A program made the translations under genes and the position numbers. From NCBI GenBank assembly GCA_910585765.1, contig CAJUES010000085.1, positions 1 through 11,420 of the forward strand: 11,420 bases of DNA, read 5' to 3'. Under the pieces are notes generated by a model, which had not been told where the DNA came from, searched no databases, and worked only from the letters and a program-made list of their open reading frames with translations. Each line of letters opens with the position of its first letter. Positions within the stretch are counted from its first letter, which is position 1. Source of the stretch: an uncultured Lachnospiraceae bacterium. GTDB taxonomy: Bacteria; Bacillota; Clostridia; Lachnospirales; Lachnospiraceae. Positions 1 to 5,985 of the stretch are shown in pieces.

Positions 1-54
1 TGCGGACAAACGGTTTTCAAGACCGCCTCGTTATGACCACTTCGATACCTCTCC
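1..54 (-). tRNA. tRNA-Ser(UGA), partial (3' part lies beyond the left edge)
   Basis: Read on the minus strand from base 54, the sequence starts with the acceptor strand GGAGAGG. It continues with a D-arm containing the usual GAAGTGG and a 7-base anticodon loop CTTGAAA closed by GCGGT/ACCGT. The anticodon is TGA (bases 17-19), which reads UCA and other UCN serine codons. After the anticodon arm comes TTTGTCCGCA, the start of the long variable arm typical of class II tRNA-Ser. The T-arm, the 3' acceptor strand and any encoded CCA lie outside the window. Two promoters lie just upstream. This tRNA does not decode ANN codons, so it is not expected to be a t6A substrate. Confidence 0.93.
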
Positions 55-99
55 AGATTTTTCACATTCCGTATCGCTCACTCTTGCAGTGCGAAAATC

Positions 100-128
100 A
101 TTGTATCAAGTCTTTACTGCTTTGTCAA
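100..128 (-). promoter_or_regulatory. Proximal sigma-A promoter of tRNA-Ser
   Basis: On the minus strand there is TTGACA (123-128), a 17-base spacer, then TACAAT (100-105). That is a perfect -35 and a 5/6 -10. The predicted start is near base 93, giving a leader of about 38 nt before the tRNA 5' end at 54. Confidence 0.85.
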
Positions 129-217
129 TAGATTTTTTAGATTTTCTCAAAAAGTTTTTTAATCGACATTGTGTCATATCAGTTCTTTTTGAACCGCTTA
201 CCTCAGCGACGTGTTTT

Positions 218-246
218 ATCTTATCACGCTCTCCTGTGGTTGTCAA
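218..246 (-). promoter_or_regulatory. Distal sigma-A promoter of tRNA-Ser
   Basis: On the minus strand there is TTGACA (241-246), a 17-base spacer, then TAAGAT (218-223). It lies about 118 bp upstream of the proximal promoter and begins about 35 bp after the ispD stop codon. Tandem consensus promoters suit a highly expressed stable RNA. The 55-281 region holds these two promoters and A/T-rich sequence. I see no intrinsic terminator for ispD in it. Confidence 0.75.
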
Positions 247-281
247 CATCTTTTTTTACATTTTTTGTATTTTTTCTCCAA

Positions 282-1031
282 TCACTTTTCAGGCACACTC
301 CCCCTTGTAAAATGACGGATATCTCGCGCAAATATCTCTGCGGTTCTCAAATCCTCCGGTGTTGTGATCTTGATATTTTCATACGATCCCTGCACCAGTT
401 TGACAGGTACATGCATGAAATGCTCGACCACCATCGCATCATCGGTGATCGTTATACCTGCCGCAAGCAGATTTCGCTCCTCCGTGAGCAGTTTTTCGTA
501 GGCTTCTGCAATCAGCTGCCGCTCAAAAACCTGCGGTGTCTGTACCTGCCACAGGCGAGAACGGTCCGGCGTGCTTTCCACATATCCCTTTTGGTCGGCG
601 ATCTTAATGGTGTCCTTCACAGGCATACCAACCACGCACGCCCTGCATTGCCTGACCGCACTGTAAACCCTTTCCAGGATCCCGCCATCCACAAACGGGC
701 GTGCGCCGTCATGAATAAAAATGTAGTCGCATTCCCAACCTATGCTTCTGATTCCGTTCGCGACGGAGTGGTACCGCTCCTTCCCGCCGCTGACGACTGC
801 CCTGACCTTGCAGAAACCGTATTTTCCAAGGATCTCTTTTTGACAGAAATCCTCTTCGCCCTCACCGACCACCAGCACGATATCATCTATGACACTCTCC
901 TCAAACGCTTTTAATGAATAATATAGAATCGGTTTATCCTTGATGAGCAGATACTGCTTGTGGACACTGCTCTGCATCCGCTTCCCCTGTCCTGCTGCCA
1001 GCACTATCACTGTTGTCCTGATCTCATCCAT
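282..1031 (-). CDS. ispD: 2-C-methyl-D-erythritol 4-phosphate cytidylyltransferase (IspD)
   Basis: This cytosolic enzyme of the MEP isoprenoid pathway transfers CMP from CTP to methylerythritol phosphate. The 249 aa length is close to the family's usual 230-240. Visible motifs are: the N-terminal nucleotide-binding loop LAAGQGKRM (11-19) with K25-Q26; SGGKERYHSV (81-90), a version of the family GGxERxxSV segment; HDGARP (107-112); MPVKDTIK (136-143); QTPQVF (164-169); TDD (196-198); and GSYENIKITTPEDL near 215-228. There is no fused IspF domain and no ispF next door in this window. The ATG lies 8 nt after the tsaD stop, and its ribosome site (GAAAGG) lies inside the end of tsaD, so it is likely co-transcribed and translationally coupled. 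It is the last protein gene of the operon, and the transcript may run on into tRNA-Ser. Confidence 0.97.
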   Translation of the reverse strand: MDEIRTTVIVLAAGQGKRMQSSVHKQYLLIKDKPILYYSLKAFEESVIDDIVLVVGEGEEDFCQKEILGKYGFCKVRAVVSGGKERYHSVANGIRSIGWECDYIFIHDGARPFVDGGILERVYSAVRQCRACVVGMPVKDTIKIADQKGYVESTPDRSRLWQVQTPQVFERQLIAEAYEKLLTEERNLLAAGITITDDAMVVEHFMHVPVKLVQGSYENIKITTPEDLRTAEIFARDIRHFTRGSVPEK

Positions 1032-1039
1032 GCCGTTTT

Positions 1040-2068
1040 TTACCTTTCACCTAATCTGAGATTGGGGATGGCGTTCAGATCATATCCGCTTCTCGTTCCC
1101 CTGATATACTCATAATATCCTGCCACGCCGATCATTGCAGCGTTGTCCGTGCAGTAGATCGGCGATGGATGATAGAATTTGATATTTCTTTTTCCGCACT
1201 CCGTCTCAAACGCCGCCCGCAGCGAGGAGTTCGACGCCACTCCGCCTGCGATCGCAAACTTGTTGAAACCATATTCTCCCACCGCGTTCAGCGAATGTCT
1301 GACGAGGACATCGATCACGGCCTTCTGAAAGGAGGCTGCCACATCCGCCTCATTTACCTCGATCCCTTTCATCTCACAGGAATTTAGATAATTCAACACC
1401 GCTGATTTCAATCCGCTGAAGCTAAAATCATAGTCTGAACCGACCACTTTTGCACGCGGAAATTTGATCGCATCGGGATCTCCTTCCCTCGAAAGACTGT
1501 CGATCTTGGGACCGCCCGGGTAGCCAAGCCCTAGTGTCCTTGCCACCTTGTCAAAAGCCTCCCCCGCCGCATCATCCCTTGTGCAGCCTACGATATCGTA
1601 TTCCCCATAATCTTTGACGACAACAAGATGTGTGTGTCCGCCAGACACGACCAGGCAAACAAACGGAGGCTCAAGTTCCTGATTCTCGATATAATTAGCG
1701 CTGATATGTCCCTCAATGTGATGCACGCCGACCAGCGGTTTCTGCGCGGCAAAACTGATCGCTTTTGCCGCCGAGACGCCGACAAGGAGCGCCCCGACAA
1801 GCCCCGGTCCGTACGTCACCGCGATCGCCGTGATATCCTCCAGGGTCACACCCGCCCCGACAAGCGCCTCCTCGATCACCTGATTGATCTTCTCTATATG
1901 CTTTCTTGATGCGATCTCCGGCACTACACCGCCATACAAGGTATGCAGTTCTATCTGTGATGAGATGATATTGGACAAAACCCCACGTCCGTTTTTTACG
2001 ACTGATGCAGCTGTCTCATCACAGGAGCTCTCGATCGCCAATATGAGTATGTCTTCCTTTGTTTCCAT
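1040..2068 (-). CDS. tsaD: tRNA N6-adenosine threonylcarbamoyltransferase, TsaD
   Basis: TsaD is the catalytic subunit of the t6A37 complex. It transfers the threonylcarbamoyl group from TC-AMP to A37 of tRNAs that read ANN codons. The 342 aa length is typical. The ASKHA fold signatures are present: the N-terminal AIESSCDETA (11-20); the metal-binding HIEGH (H117, H121); SGGHT (142-146); GCTRDDAAGEAFDK (161-174); GYPGGP (182-187); FSFSGLKSA (215-223); AGGVASN (274-280); and DNAAMI (308-313), with D308 as the third metal ligand. No key residue is missing. Its partners TsaB and TsaE are encoded upstream in the same transcript, separated by rimI, rnz and a gene of unknown function. The ATG has only a modest, somewhat distant ribosome site (GAAAGG, about 12 nt away). 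Confidence 0.98.
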   Translation of the reverse strand: METKEDILILAIESSCDETAASVVKNGRGVLSNIISSQIELHTLYGGVVPEIASRKHIEKINQVIEEALVGAGVTLEDITAIAVTYGPGLVGALLVGVSAAKAISFAAQKPLVGVHHIEGHISANYIENQELEPPFVCLVVSGGHTHLVVVKDYGEYDIVGCTRDDAAGEAFDKVARTLGLGYPGGPKIDSLSREGDPDAIKFPRAKVVGSDYDFSFSGLKSAVLNYLNSCEMKGIEVNEADVAASFQKAVIDVLVRHSLNAVGEYGFNKFAIAGGVASNSSLRAAFETECGKRNIKFYHPSPIYCTDNAAMIGVAGYYEYIRGTRSGYDLNAIPNLRLGER

Positions 2069-2100
2069 GATAAAACCATACCTTTCTTCCAGTAAACAGT

Positions 2101-2661
2101 CTATTCTGGATTGACAAGCTCAAACCCGAGGATCTTCCAACGCCCTGTCTCTGTCTCCCTGCGCAGGATAAAGACCTGTTTTGATGATTTGATATCAACG
2201 CCGCTCTTAACCGCATAGGTACAGTACATCCTTGCACATTTTCGCCCATCCTCTGTAAACTCCTCAACATCTGTGCTTCTCGATGTCGTATAGCTGGCGA
2301 TCGTATAGCCGTTGTCCTCGAACTCCTTCACTTCCTTTTTGAGATCCATGATATACTGATCCCTCGGATTGTTTGCGGCAAGTTCCTCATCAAACAGCGC
2401 CAGCAGCTTATCTGCCATCTGTTCAAGCTGTTCCGCGGTATAATTTTCATTGTACAGGCATTTGGTGATGTCACTGTAATATTTCAGGACTTCTCTCGGC
2501 GTCGGCGGATAATCGTCCTCCAGATCCTTTAACAGTACGTCCTGTACCGCTGTGACAACAGTCTCCGCTTCCTTGTTCCCGTAATTTGACAGATAGAAAT
2601 AGTACCCTCCGACTAATGCCACCATAATTATGACAATTATTACTTTTTTCGCCTTCCCCAT
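2101..2661 (-). CDS. Membrane-anchored protein of unknown function (possibly DUF6715-like)
   Basis: The product is 186 aa. A short basic N-terminus (MGKAKK) leads into one hydrophobic segment at about residues 7-25 rich in I, V and Y. It has no lipobox cysteine, so it is a signal anchor with the remainder probably outside the cell. The outer part (about 30-186) is charged and largely helical to about residue 120 (AEQLEQMADKLLALFDEEL, then LKKEVKEFED). It ends in a beta-rich stretch (SKQVFILRRETETGRWKILG). That ending resembles small secreted folds in which a strand carries a W-KI-GFE pattern. I recall similar Lachnospiraceae proteins grouped as DUF6715, but this assignment comes from memory and is unverified. 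A clear ribosome site (AAAGGGGG) overlaps the rnz stop. It lies tightly inside the t6A/RNase Z operon, so it is co-expressed with tRNA-maturation genes. Its function is unknown. Confidence 0.85.
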   Translation of the reverse strand: MGKAKKVIIVIIMVALVGGYYFYLSNYGNKEAETVVTAVQDVLLKDLEDDYPPTPREVLKYYSDITKCLYNENYTAEQLEQMADKLLALFDEELAANNPRDQYIMDLKKEVKEFEDNGYTIASYTTSRSTDVEEFTEDGRKCARMYCTYAVKSGVDIKSSKQVFILRRETETGRWKILGFELVNPE

Positions 2662-2675
2662 CTTCGTTTCCCCCT

Positions 2676-3593
2676 TTAGTCATTTTCATCCTCAAACAGG
2701 AGTTCTTCGCTCCATCCATCTTTTGCGATAAAGGTCTGTGGGAATATCGCCTGCACGTCCTTTTTGTATTCCTCCGGCCTTGTGAGCGACGGCGAATAGT
2801 GCGTCAGCCACATTTTTGACACGCCCGCCTCTTTTGCCATCTCTGCCGCCTCGTAGAAAGTCATGTGCTTGTATTCTTTTGCCTTCTCTTTTTTGTCAGG
2901 CTCTCCATACATACCTTCACATATAAATAAATCGGCATTTTTCGCGTTTTTGATAATACCTTCTGTTGGTCTTGAATCCGTGCAGTACGTCACTTTGAGT
3001 CCTTTTCGGGGCGCCCCCATGACCATATCGGAAGTGTATGTCTTCCCCTCGAGCACGATCGTCTCCCCTTTTTGGAGCCTGCCCCAGTATCTTCTGTCCA
3101 GACCAAGCGCCACGGCTTTCTCCAGCTGAAATTTCCCTTTCCGGTCGACCACGATATTGTAGCCGTAACATATTACATTGTGGTTCACGCGAAACGCCTC
3201 GATGCGGAATCCGTCAAAGTCGAAGCTTTGCTCTGCATCTGTGATCTCCATGTATCGGAGTTCAAACGGAAGTTCCGGCGCCACCACGCGCAGGGCGTTG
3301 ACCACGCGCGCAAGCCCTTTTGGGCCGATCATCAGCAGCGGGGTTGTCTTCTCTGCGTTCCCCATGGTCAGCAGCATCCCGGGCAGCCCTGATATGTGAT
3401 CGGCATGATAGTGCGTAAAACACATAACATCGATCGGCTTTGGGCTCCATCCCTTCTCTTTCATGGCAATCTGCGTGCCCTCCCCACAGTCAATGAGGAT
3501 GCTTGTGCCGTTGAAGCGGGCCATGAGCGAAGTGAGCCATCTGTATGGCAGCGGCATCATGCCGCCTGTTCCCAGCAAACATACATCTAATAT
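2676..3593 (-). CDS. rnz: Ribonuclease Z (tRNA 3'-endonuclease), probable non-AUG start
   Basis: This metallo-beta-lactamase-fold endonuclease cuts the 3' trailer from tRNA precursors, leaving the end to which CCA is added. Motifs are: LGTGGMMPLP near the N-terminus; the zinc motif HYHADH; GEGTQ before it; a later zinc-ligand His in VNHNVICYGY; TDSRP; KHMTFYEAA; and LTHYSP. The open frame can be extended to a GTG at 3650, but that start has no Shine-Dalgarno and lies inside rimI. It would also add about 19 residues that family members, as I recall, lack. A perfect AGGGAGG (3602-3608) instead precedes the codons ATT, ATT, ATA, TTA. Conserved homologues begin M-L-D-V-C-L-L-G-T-G-G, and the codon in the M position here is ATA (3591-3593), 8 nt after the Shine-Dalgarno. 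That start gives 305 aa. ATT at 3594-3596 (spacing 5) is the other candidate. Confidence 0.93.
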   Translation of the reverse strand: MLDVCLLGTGGMMPLPYRWLTSLMARFNGTSILIDCGEGTQIAMKEKGWSPKPIDVMCFTHYHADHISGLPGMLLTMGNAEKTTPLLMIGPKGLARVVNALRVVAPELPFELRYMEITDAEQSFDFDGFRIEAFRVNHNVICYGYNIVVDRKGKFQLEKAVALGLDRRYWGRLQKGETIVLEGKTYTSDMVMGAPRKGLKVTYCTDSRPTEGIIKNAKNADLFICEGMYGEPDKKEKAKEYKHMTFYEAAEMAKEAGVSKMWLTHYSPSLTRPEEYKKDVQAIFPQTFIAKDGWSEELLFEDEND

Positions 3594-3601
3594 AATAATC
3601 G

Positions 3602-3608
3602 CCTCCCT
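3602..3608 (-). promoter_or_regulatory. Shine-Dalgarno that decides the rnz start
   Basis: AGGGAGG on the minus strand is the only strong ribosome site near the rnz 5' end. No in-frame ATG, GTG or TTG follows at usable spacing. The codons at spacings 2, 5, 8 and 11 are ATT, ATT, ATA and TTA. The next in-frame TTG lies within the first conserved beta strand. Confidence 0.75.
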
Positions 3609-3625
3609 ATCAAATAACGACTGTA

Positions 3626-4090
3626 CTAAGTTTCTACCCGCACTCTCCACATGATCACCGCATCGTCTTTGGGCTTTTCATAAAAGTGCGGCCGGACCCC
3701 TGCGGAGACAAATCCATGATGTTCATAGAGCCTGCGCGCGGGCATGTTCCTGCTGCGCACCTCCAGCGTAAACGCCTTGATGCCATACTGTGTTTCCCCC
3801 AGCTGTATGAGTGCTGACAGGAGCGCTGACGCGATCCCGTTGCCTCTGTATTTTTCATGGACTGCCACATTGGAAATATCTCCTTCCCCGGCAATGTGCG
3901 TAAGCATACAGCCGCCCAGGATGCCATTATCTGCCTCGGCGATCAGATAGCATCGGTCCGGGTTGGCGAGTACTTCCTCAAAGTCCCTGTATTTCCATGG
4001 CATGGAGAAGCAGGCGGACTCAAGCGCTGTCACTTCCGCCAGATCATCCCGCTGCATTTCCCGTATATGATATTCCGGCAATCTACTCAT
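3626..4090 (-). CDS. rimI: Ribosomal protein S18 alanine N-acetyltransferase, RimI-type GNAT
   Basis: This GNAT-family enzyme transfers acetyl from acetyl-CoA to a protein N-terminus. In characterised bacteria the target is ribosomal protein S18. The 154 aa length is typical. Visible features are: an N-terminal IREMQRDDLAEV (9-20) leading to ESACF; the acetyl-CoA pyrophosphate loop VHEKYRGNGIA (77-87); LEVRSRNMPARRLYEHHGF (109-127), which holds the RimI-specific E-V-R-xx-N and Y-xxxGF elements; and a C-terminal YEKPKDDAVIMW. The start codon overlaps the tsaB stop in ATGA, giving translational coupling. The substrate is inferred from family and neighbourhood: rimI beside tsaB, tsaD and tsaE is a common bacterial arrangement. 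Confidence 0.93.
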   Translation of the reverse strand: MSRLPEYHIREMQRDDLAEVTALESACFSMPWKYRDFEEVLANPDRCYLIAEADNGILGGCMLTHIAGEGDISNVAVHEKYRGNGIASALLSALIQLGETQYGIKAFTLEVRSRNMPARRLYEHHGFVSAGVRPHFYEKPKDDAVIMWRVRVET

Positions 4091-4824
4091 CGATCTATTC
4101 CCTGATCCCCTTTTTCCGCGCGCTCCCGCTCTGCCTGTGAAAGGCGCAGATAATCAGGGACATGCTCCGCCGCTGTCCCTGCGATCCCCTTCTCATATAA
4201 AACAGCTCCCAGCGCAGCCACACAGGCAGCCCTCTGCCTGTTGCAGCACGCCGGTGCAAAGCTGTATCTTACCCGGAGCAGCTCTGCGAGCTGATCTCTG
4301 TATACCGACACGCCGTCTCCCAGAAAAACAGTTTCCCGATCCAGTTCGTTGATCCTCCCCGCAAGCCAGGCGATATCAACCGCGCACTGCTTCTCCATCG
4401 TACACATGTCATATCGCGCATCCTGCCCTGCTCCTTTGTGAAACGCATACAGACCTGTGTATACCTGATTTCTGCGCGCATCCATGATCGGGCATACGAG
4501 TCCGCCGCTTCCGTAGAGGTTGAAAGCAAGGGCGTCCACCGTCGGCACCGGAATGATCGGAATATCCAGCGCAAGCCCCAGACCTTTTGCGGTGGCTGAG
4601 CCTATCCGAAGTCCTGTGAAGGATCCCGGTCCCGCCGCGACCGCGATCGCATCGAGTGTGTGCAGATCCAGCTCTGTCATGCGCCTCAGTTCATCCAGCA
4701 TCGGAAGCAGGGTCTGCGAATGCGTCTTTTTGTGATTGATCGTGTACTCAGCTATGGTAATATCGTCCTCCACAACAGCTGCCGATGCCACAAGCCCGGA
4801 ACTGTCTAATGCAAGTATCTTCAT
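4087..4824 (-). CDS. tsaB: tRNA threonylcarbamoyladenosine biosynthesis protein TsaB
   Basis: TsaB is a non-catalytic ASKHA-fold paralogue of TsaD. It dimerises with TsaD and bridges to TsaE in t6A synthesis. The 245 aa length fits the family. Visible features are: the N-terminal MKILALDSSG (1-10); KKTHSQTLLPMLDEL (32-46); the hallmark GPGSFTGLRIG (65-75); PVPTVDALA (92-100); MDARRNQVY (114-122); and the C-terminal PDYLRLSQAERE (about 233-244). It has no metal-ligand HxxxH, as expected for TsaB rather than TsaD. The ribosome site GGGGGAG lies 5 nt before the ATG. It starts 16 nt after the tsaE stop and overlaps rimI by 4 nt. Confidence 0.96.
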   Translation of the reverse strand: MKILALDSSGLVASAAVVEDDITIAEYTINHKKTHSQTLLPMLDELRRMTELDLHTLDAIAVAAGPGSFTGLRIGSATAKGLGLALDIPIIPVPTVDALAFNLYGSGGLVCPIMDARRNQVYTGLYAFHKGAGQDARYDMCTMEKQCAVDIAWLAGRINELDRETVFLGDGVSVYRDQLAELLRVRYSFAPACCNRQRAACVAALGAVLYEKGIAGTAAEHVPDYLRLSQAERERAEKGDQGIDR

Positions 4825-4840
4825 ACAATCTCCCCCACTC

Positions 4841-5290
4841 TTATCCCTGATCTATCGAGATCCTTCGATAGTCAAAACCTTTTTCCAGATCCTTCTCTAT
4901 GGTTATGCGCCTGGCCCCTGCCGGTATGAGTTCACTGATCCGCTCCGCCCACTCAATCATGCAGACGCCGCCGCCAAAAAAGTAATCCTCATAACCGATC
5001 TCCTCCATCTCCTCGATATCCCCGATGCGATAGACATCAAAATGATAAAAAGGCAGCCTTCCACTCTCATAGATCTGCACGATCGTAAAAGTAGGGCTGT
5101 TGACATGTTCCGCTATACCCAGCCCTGCTGCCACCCCCTGGGTGAAGACGGTCTTGCCCACACCGAGTTCACCGTTGAGCGTGTAAATCTCCCCCGGCTT
5201 CGCGCAGAGTCCAAGCTTTCTGCCCGCCTCGAATGTGTCGTTTGGGCTATTTGTCTCTAAGTAAAACATTTTTCTACACATTTCCTGCAC
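4841..5290 (-). CDS. tsaE: tRNA threonylcarbamoyladenosine biosynthesis ATPase TsaE
   Basis: TsaE is a small P-loop ATPase that resets the TsaB-TsaD complex between rounds of t6A synthesis. Motifs, numbered from the upstream ATG at 5305, are: Walker A GELGVGKT (45-52); SPTF (70-73); HFDVYRI (88-94); and the EW of IEWAER near 118. The start is uncertain. The ATG at 5305 has no ribosome site. A GTG at 5288-5290 lies 5 nt after GGAGG and is chosen here, giving 149 aa. An ATG at 5267-5269 would give the N-terminus MFYLETNSP, most like homologues, but its ribosome site is poor. A 6-bp hairpin covers part of the GGAGG. Confidence 0.95.
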   Translation of the reverse strand: MQEMCRKMFYLETNSPNDTFEAGRKLGLCAKPGEIYTLNGELGVGKTVFTQGVAAGLGIAEHVNSPTFTIVQIYESGRLPFYHFDVYRIGDIEEMEEIGYEDYFFGGGVCMIEWAERISELIPAGARRITIEKDLEKGFDYRRISIDQG

Positions 5291-5295
5291 ACTTT

Positions 5296-5315
5296 CCTCC
5301 GCCATTCGGGGCGGA
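5296..5315 (-). other. Hairpin overlapping the tsaE ribosome site
   Basis: On the minus strand TCCGCC (5310-5315) and GGCGGA (5298-5303) pair perfectly around the 6-nt loop CCGAAT. The right arm takes in the first three bases of the GGAGG ribosome site (5296-5300). It lies just after the stop of the upstream YcxB-like gene. It could lower tsaE translation unless ribosomes finishing the upstream gene melt it. Confidence 0.45.
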
Positions 5316-5317
5316 AT

Positions 5318-5797
5318 CTAATCGCGTATCCTGACTTTTTTGGGGGGCATATGTGTCGATATCATCTGTATCAGCGCATCCTTCCTGTCTCCGAGATCCC
5401 TTTTCGGAAAGATGGATGCCGTTGACCTTGATGTGTACAGTATGATGCTCCTCCCTGTCGAGACTGCCTTCACACAGCTGTCCCAGCTCTGCTGCTCTTC
5501 GTTCTCCCCCTGTGATACGATGACTCCCTCATCTGTCATCCGGTAATGGAGCGGATGTTTGAATGCCGGCGTATTCTGCACCTGCTGCATCGCCCTGAGG
5601 AACAGCGCCCCCGGAAGATATGCGATGAGCACCACGCCCGCGATCAGATAGATCACATAGGTTGTCGAGACAAATGCCATGATCAGAAACACCCCCACAA
5701 GTGTGCCGAGCATGCCTGAAAAGCTGGTGTATGTGTGAAACAATAGATAATCATACAACACCCCCGCTGTCACTTTTACATCAAATTCGATTTCCAT
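5318..5797 (-). CDS. YcxB-like membrane protein, first gene of the t6A operon
   Basis: The product is 159 aa from the ATG at 5797, which has AGGA 6 nt upstream. The frame stays open to 5953, but that upstream extension crosses the promoter and leader hairpin and is rejected. There is a short N-terminal strand region (1-25) and two adjacent hydrophobic segments at about 29-45 and 47-66, joined by a very short turn. A soluble C-terminal part (about 82-150) follows, with the alternating pattern of the YcxB-like domain family: MTDEGVIVSQ, then QQSWDSCVKAV, SIILYTS and ASIFPKRDL. The biochemical role of that family is not known to me. It is the promoter-proximal gene of an operon of conserved tRNA-modification genes, with a long leader containing a stable hairpin. 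Confidence 0.85.
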   Translation of the reverse strand: MEIEFDVKVTAGVLYDYLLFHTYTSFSGMLGTLVGVFLIMAFVSTTYVIYLIAGVVLIAYLPGALFLRAMQQVQNTPAFKHPLHYRMTDEGVIVSQGENEEQQSWDSCVKAVSTGRSIILYTSRSTASIFPKRDLGDRKDALIQMISTHMPPKKVRIRD

Positions 5798-5848
5798 GCT
5801 GTATCCTGTCCCTTTCACATATTGCAACATCTGACATGTAACAAACGG

Positions 5849-5879
5849 AGCACCTGTACTTTTGAATGATACAGGTGCT
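5849..5879 (-). other. 10-bp inverted repeat (hairpin) in the t6A operon leader
   Basis: AGCACCTGTA (5849-5858) and TACAGGTGCT (5870-5879) are perfect inverted copies around an 11-nt loop. They lie about 35 to 65 nt after the predicted transcription start and about 50 nt before the first gene. The bases after the hairpin on the minus strand (CCGTTTGTTA) do not form a proper U tract, so it is not a typical terminator. It could be an RNA structure or a DNA operator. Confidence 0.6.
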
Positions 5880-5920
5880 TCCGAAAATATACACTTCCAT
5901 AACAATCCAGTACTTAATAC

Positions 5921-5948
5921 AGTATACCAAAATGTAGTCAAAGTGCAA
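5921..5948 (-). promoter_or_regulatory. Promoter of the ycxB-tsaE-tsaB-rimI-rnz-tsaD-ispD operon
   Basis: On the minus strand there is TTGCAC (5943-5948), a 16-base spacer, then TATACT (5921-5926). A TG one base upstream of the -10 (TGGTATACT) makes it an extended -10 promoter. The predicted start is near 5914, so the leader is about 117 nt. It lies in the gap after the exporter permease gene. Confidence 0.7.
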
Positions 5949-5968
5949 GTCATTCTGCAATTTTAATC

Positions 5969-5982
5969 ACGATTTCGATCGT
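5969..5982 (-). terminator. Weak hairpin after the exporter operon, doubtful terminator
   Basis: Just after the permease stop codon, ACGAT and ATCGT pair around a 4-nt loop CGAA on the minus strand. The following GATTAAAATT has no real U run. The stem is short and A/T-rich. At most this is a leaky terminator, so some exporter transcripts probably continue into the next operon. Confidence 0.25.
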
Positions 5983-5985
5983 ATT

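Noticed and set aside
171..914. 247-aa plus-strand open frame
   Set aside because: It is antisense to ispD and the tRNA promoters. It has no recognisable domain, and ispD motifs on the other strand are unmistakable.
4736..5260. 174-aa plus-strand open frame over tsaB/tsaE
   Set aside because: It is a frame shadow of the two conserved genes and has no ribosome site or domain.
5798..5953. N-terminal extension of the YcxB-like gene to 5953
   Set aside because: It crosses the promoter and the leader hairpin. The ATG at 5797 has its own ribosome site and gives a family-like start.
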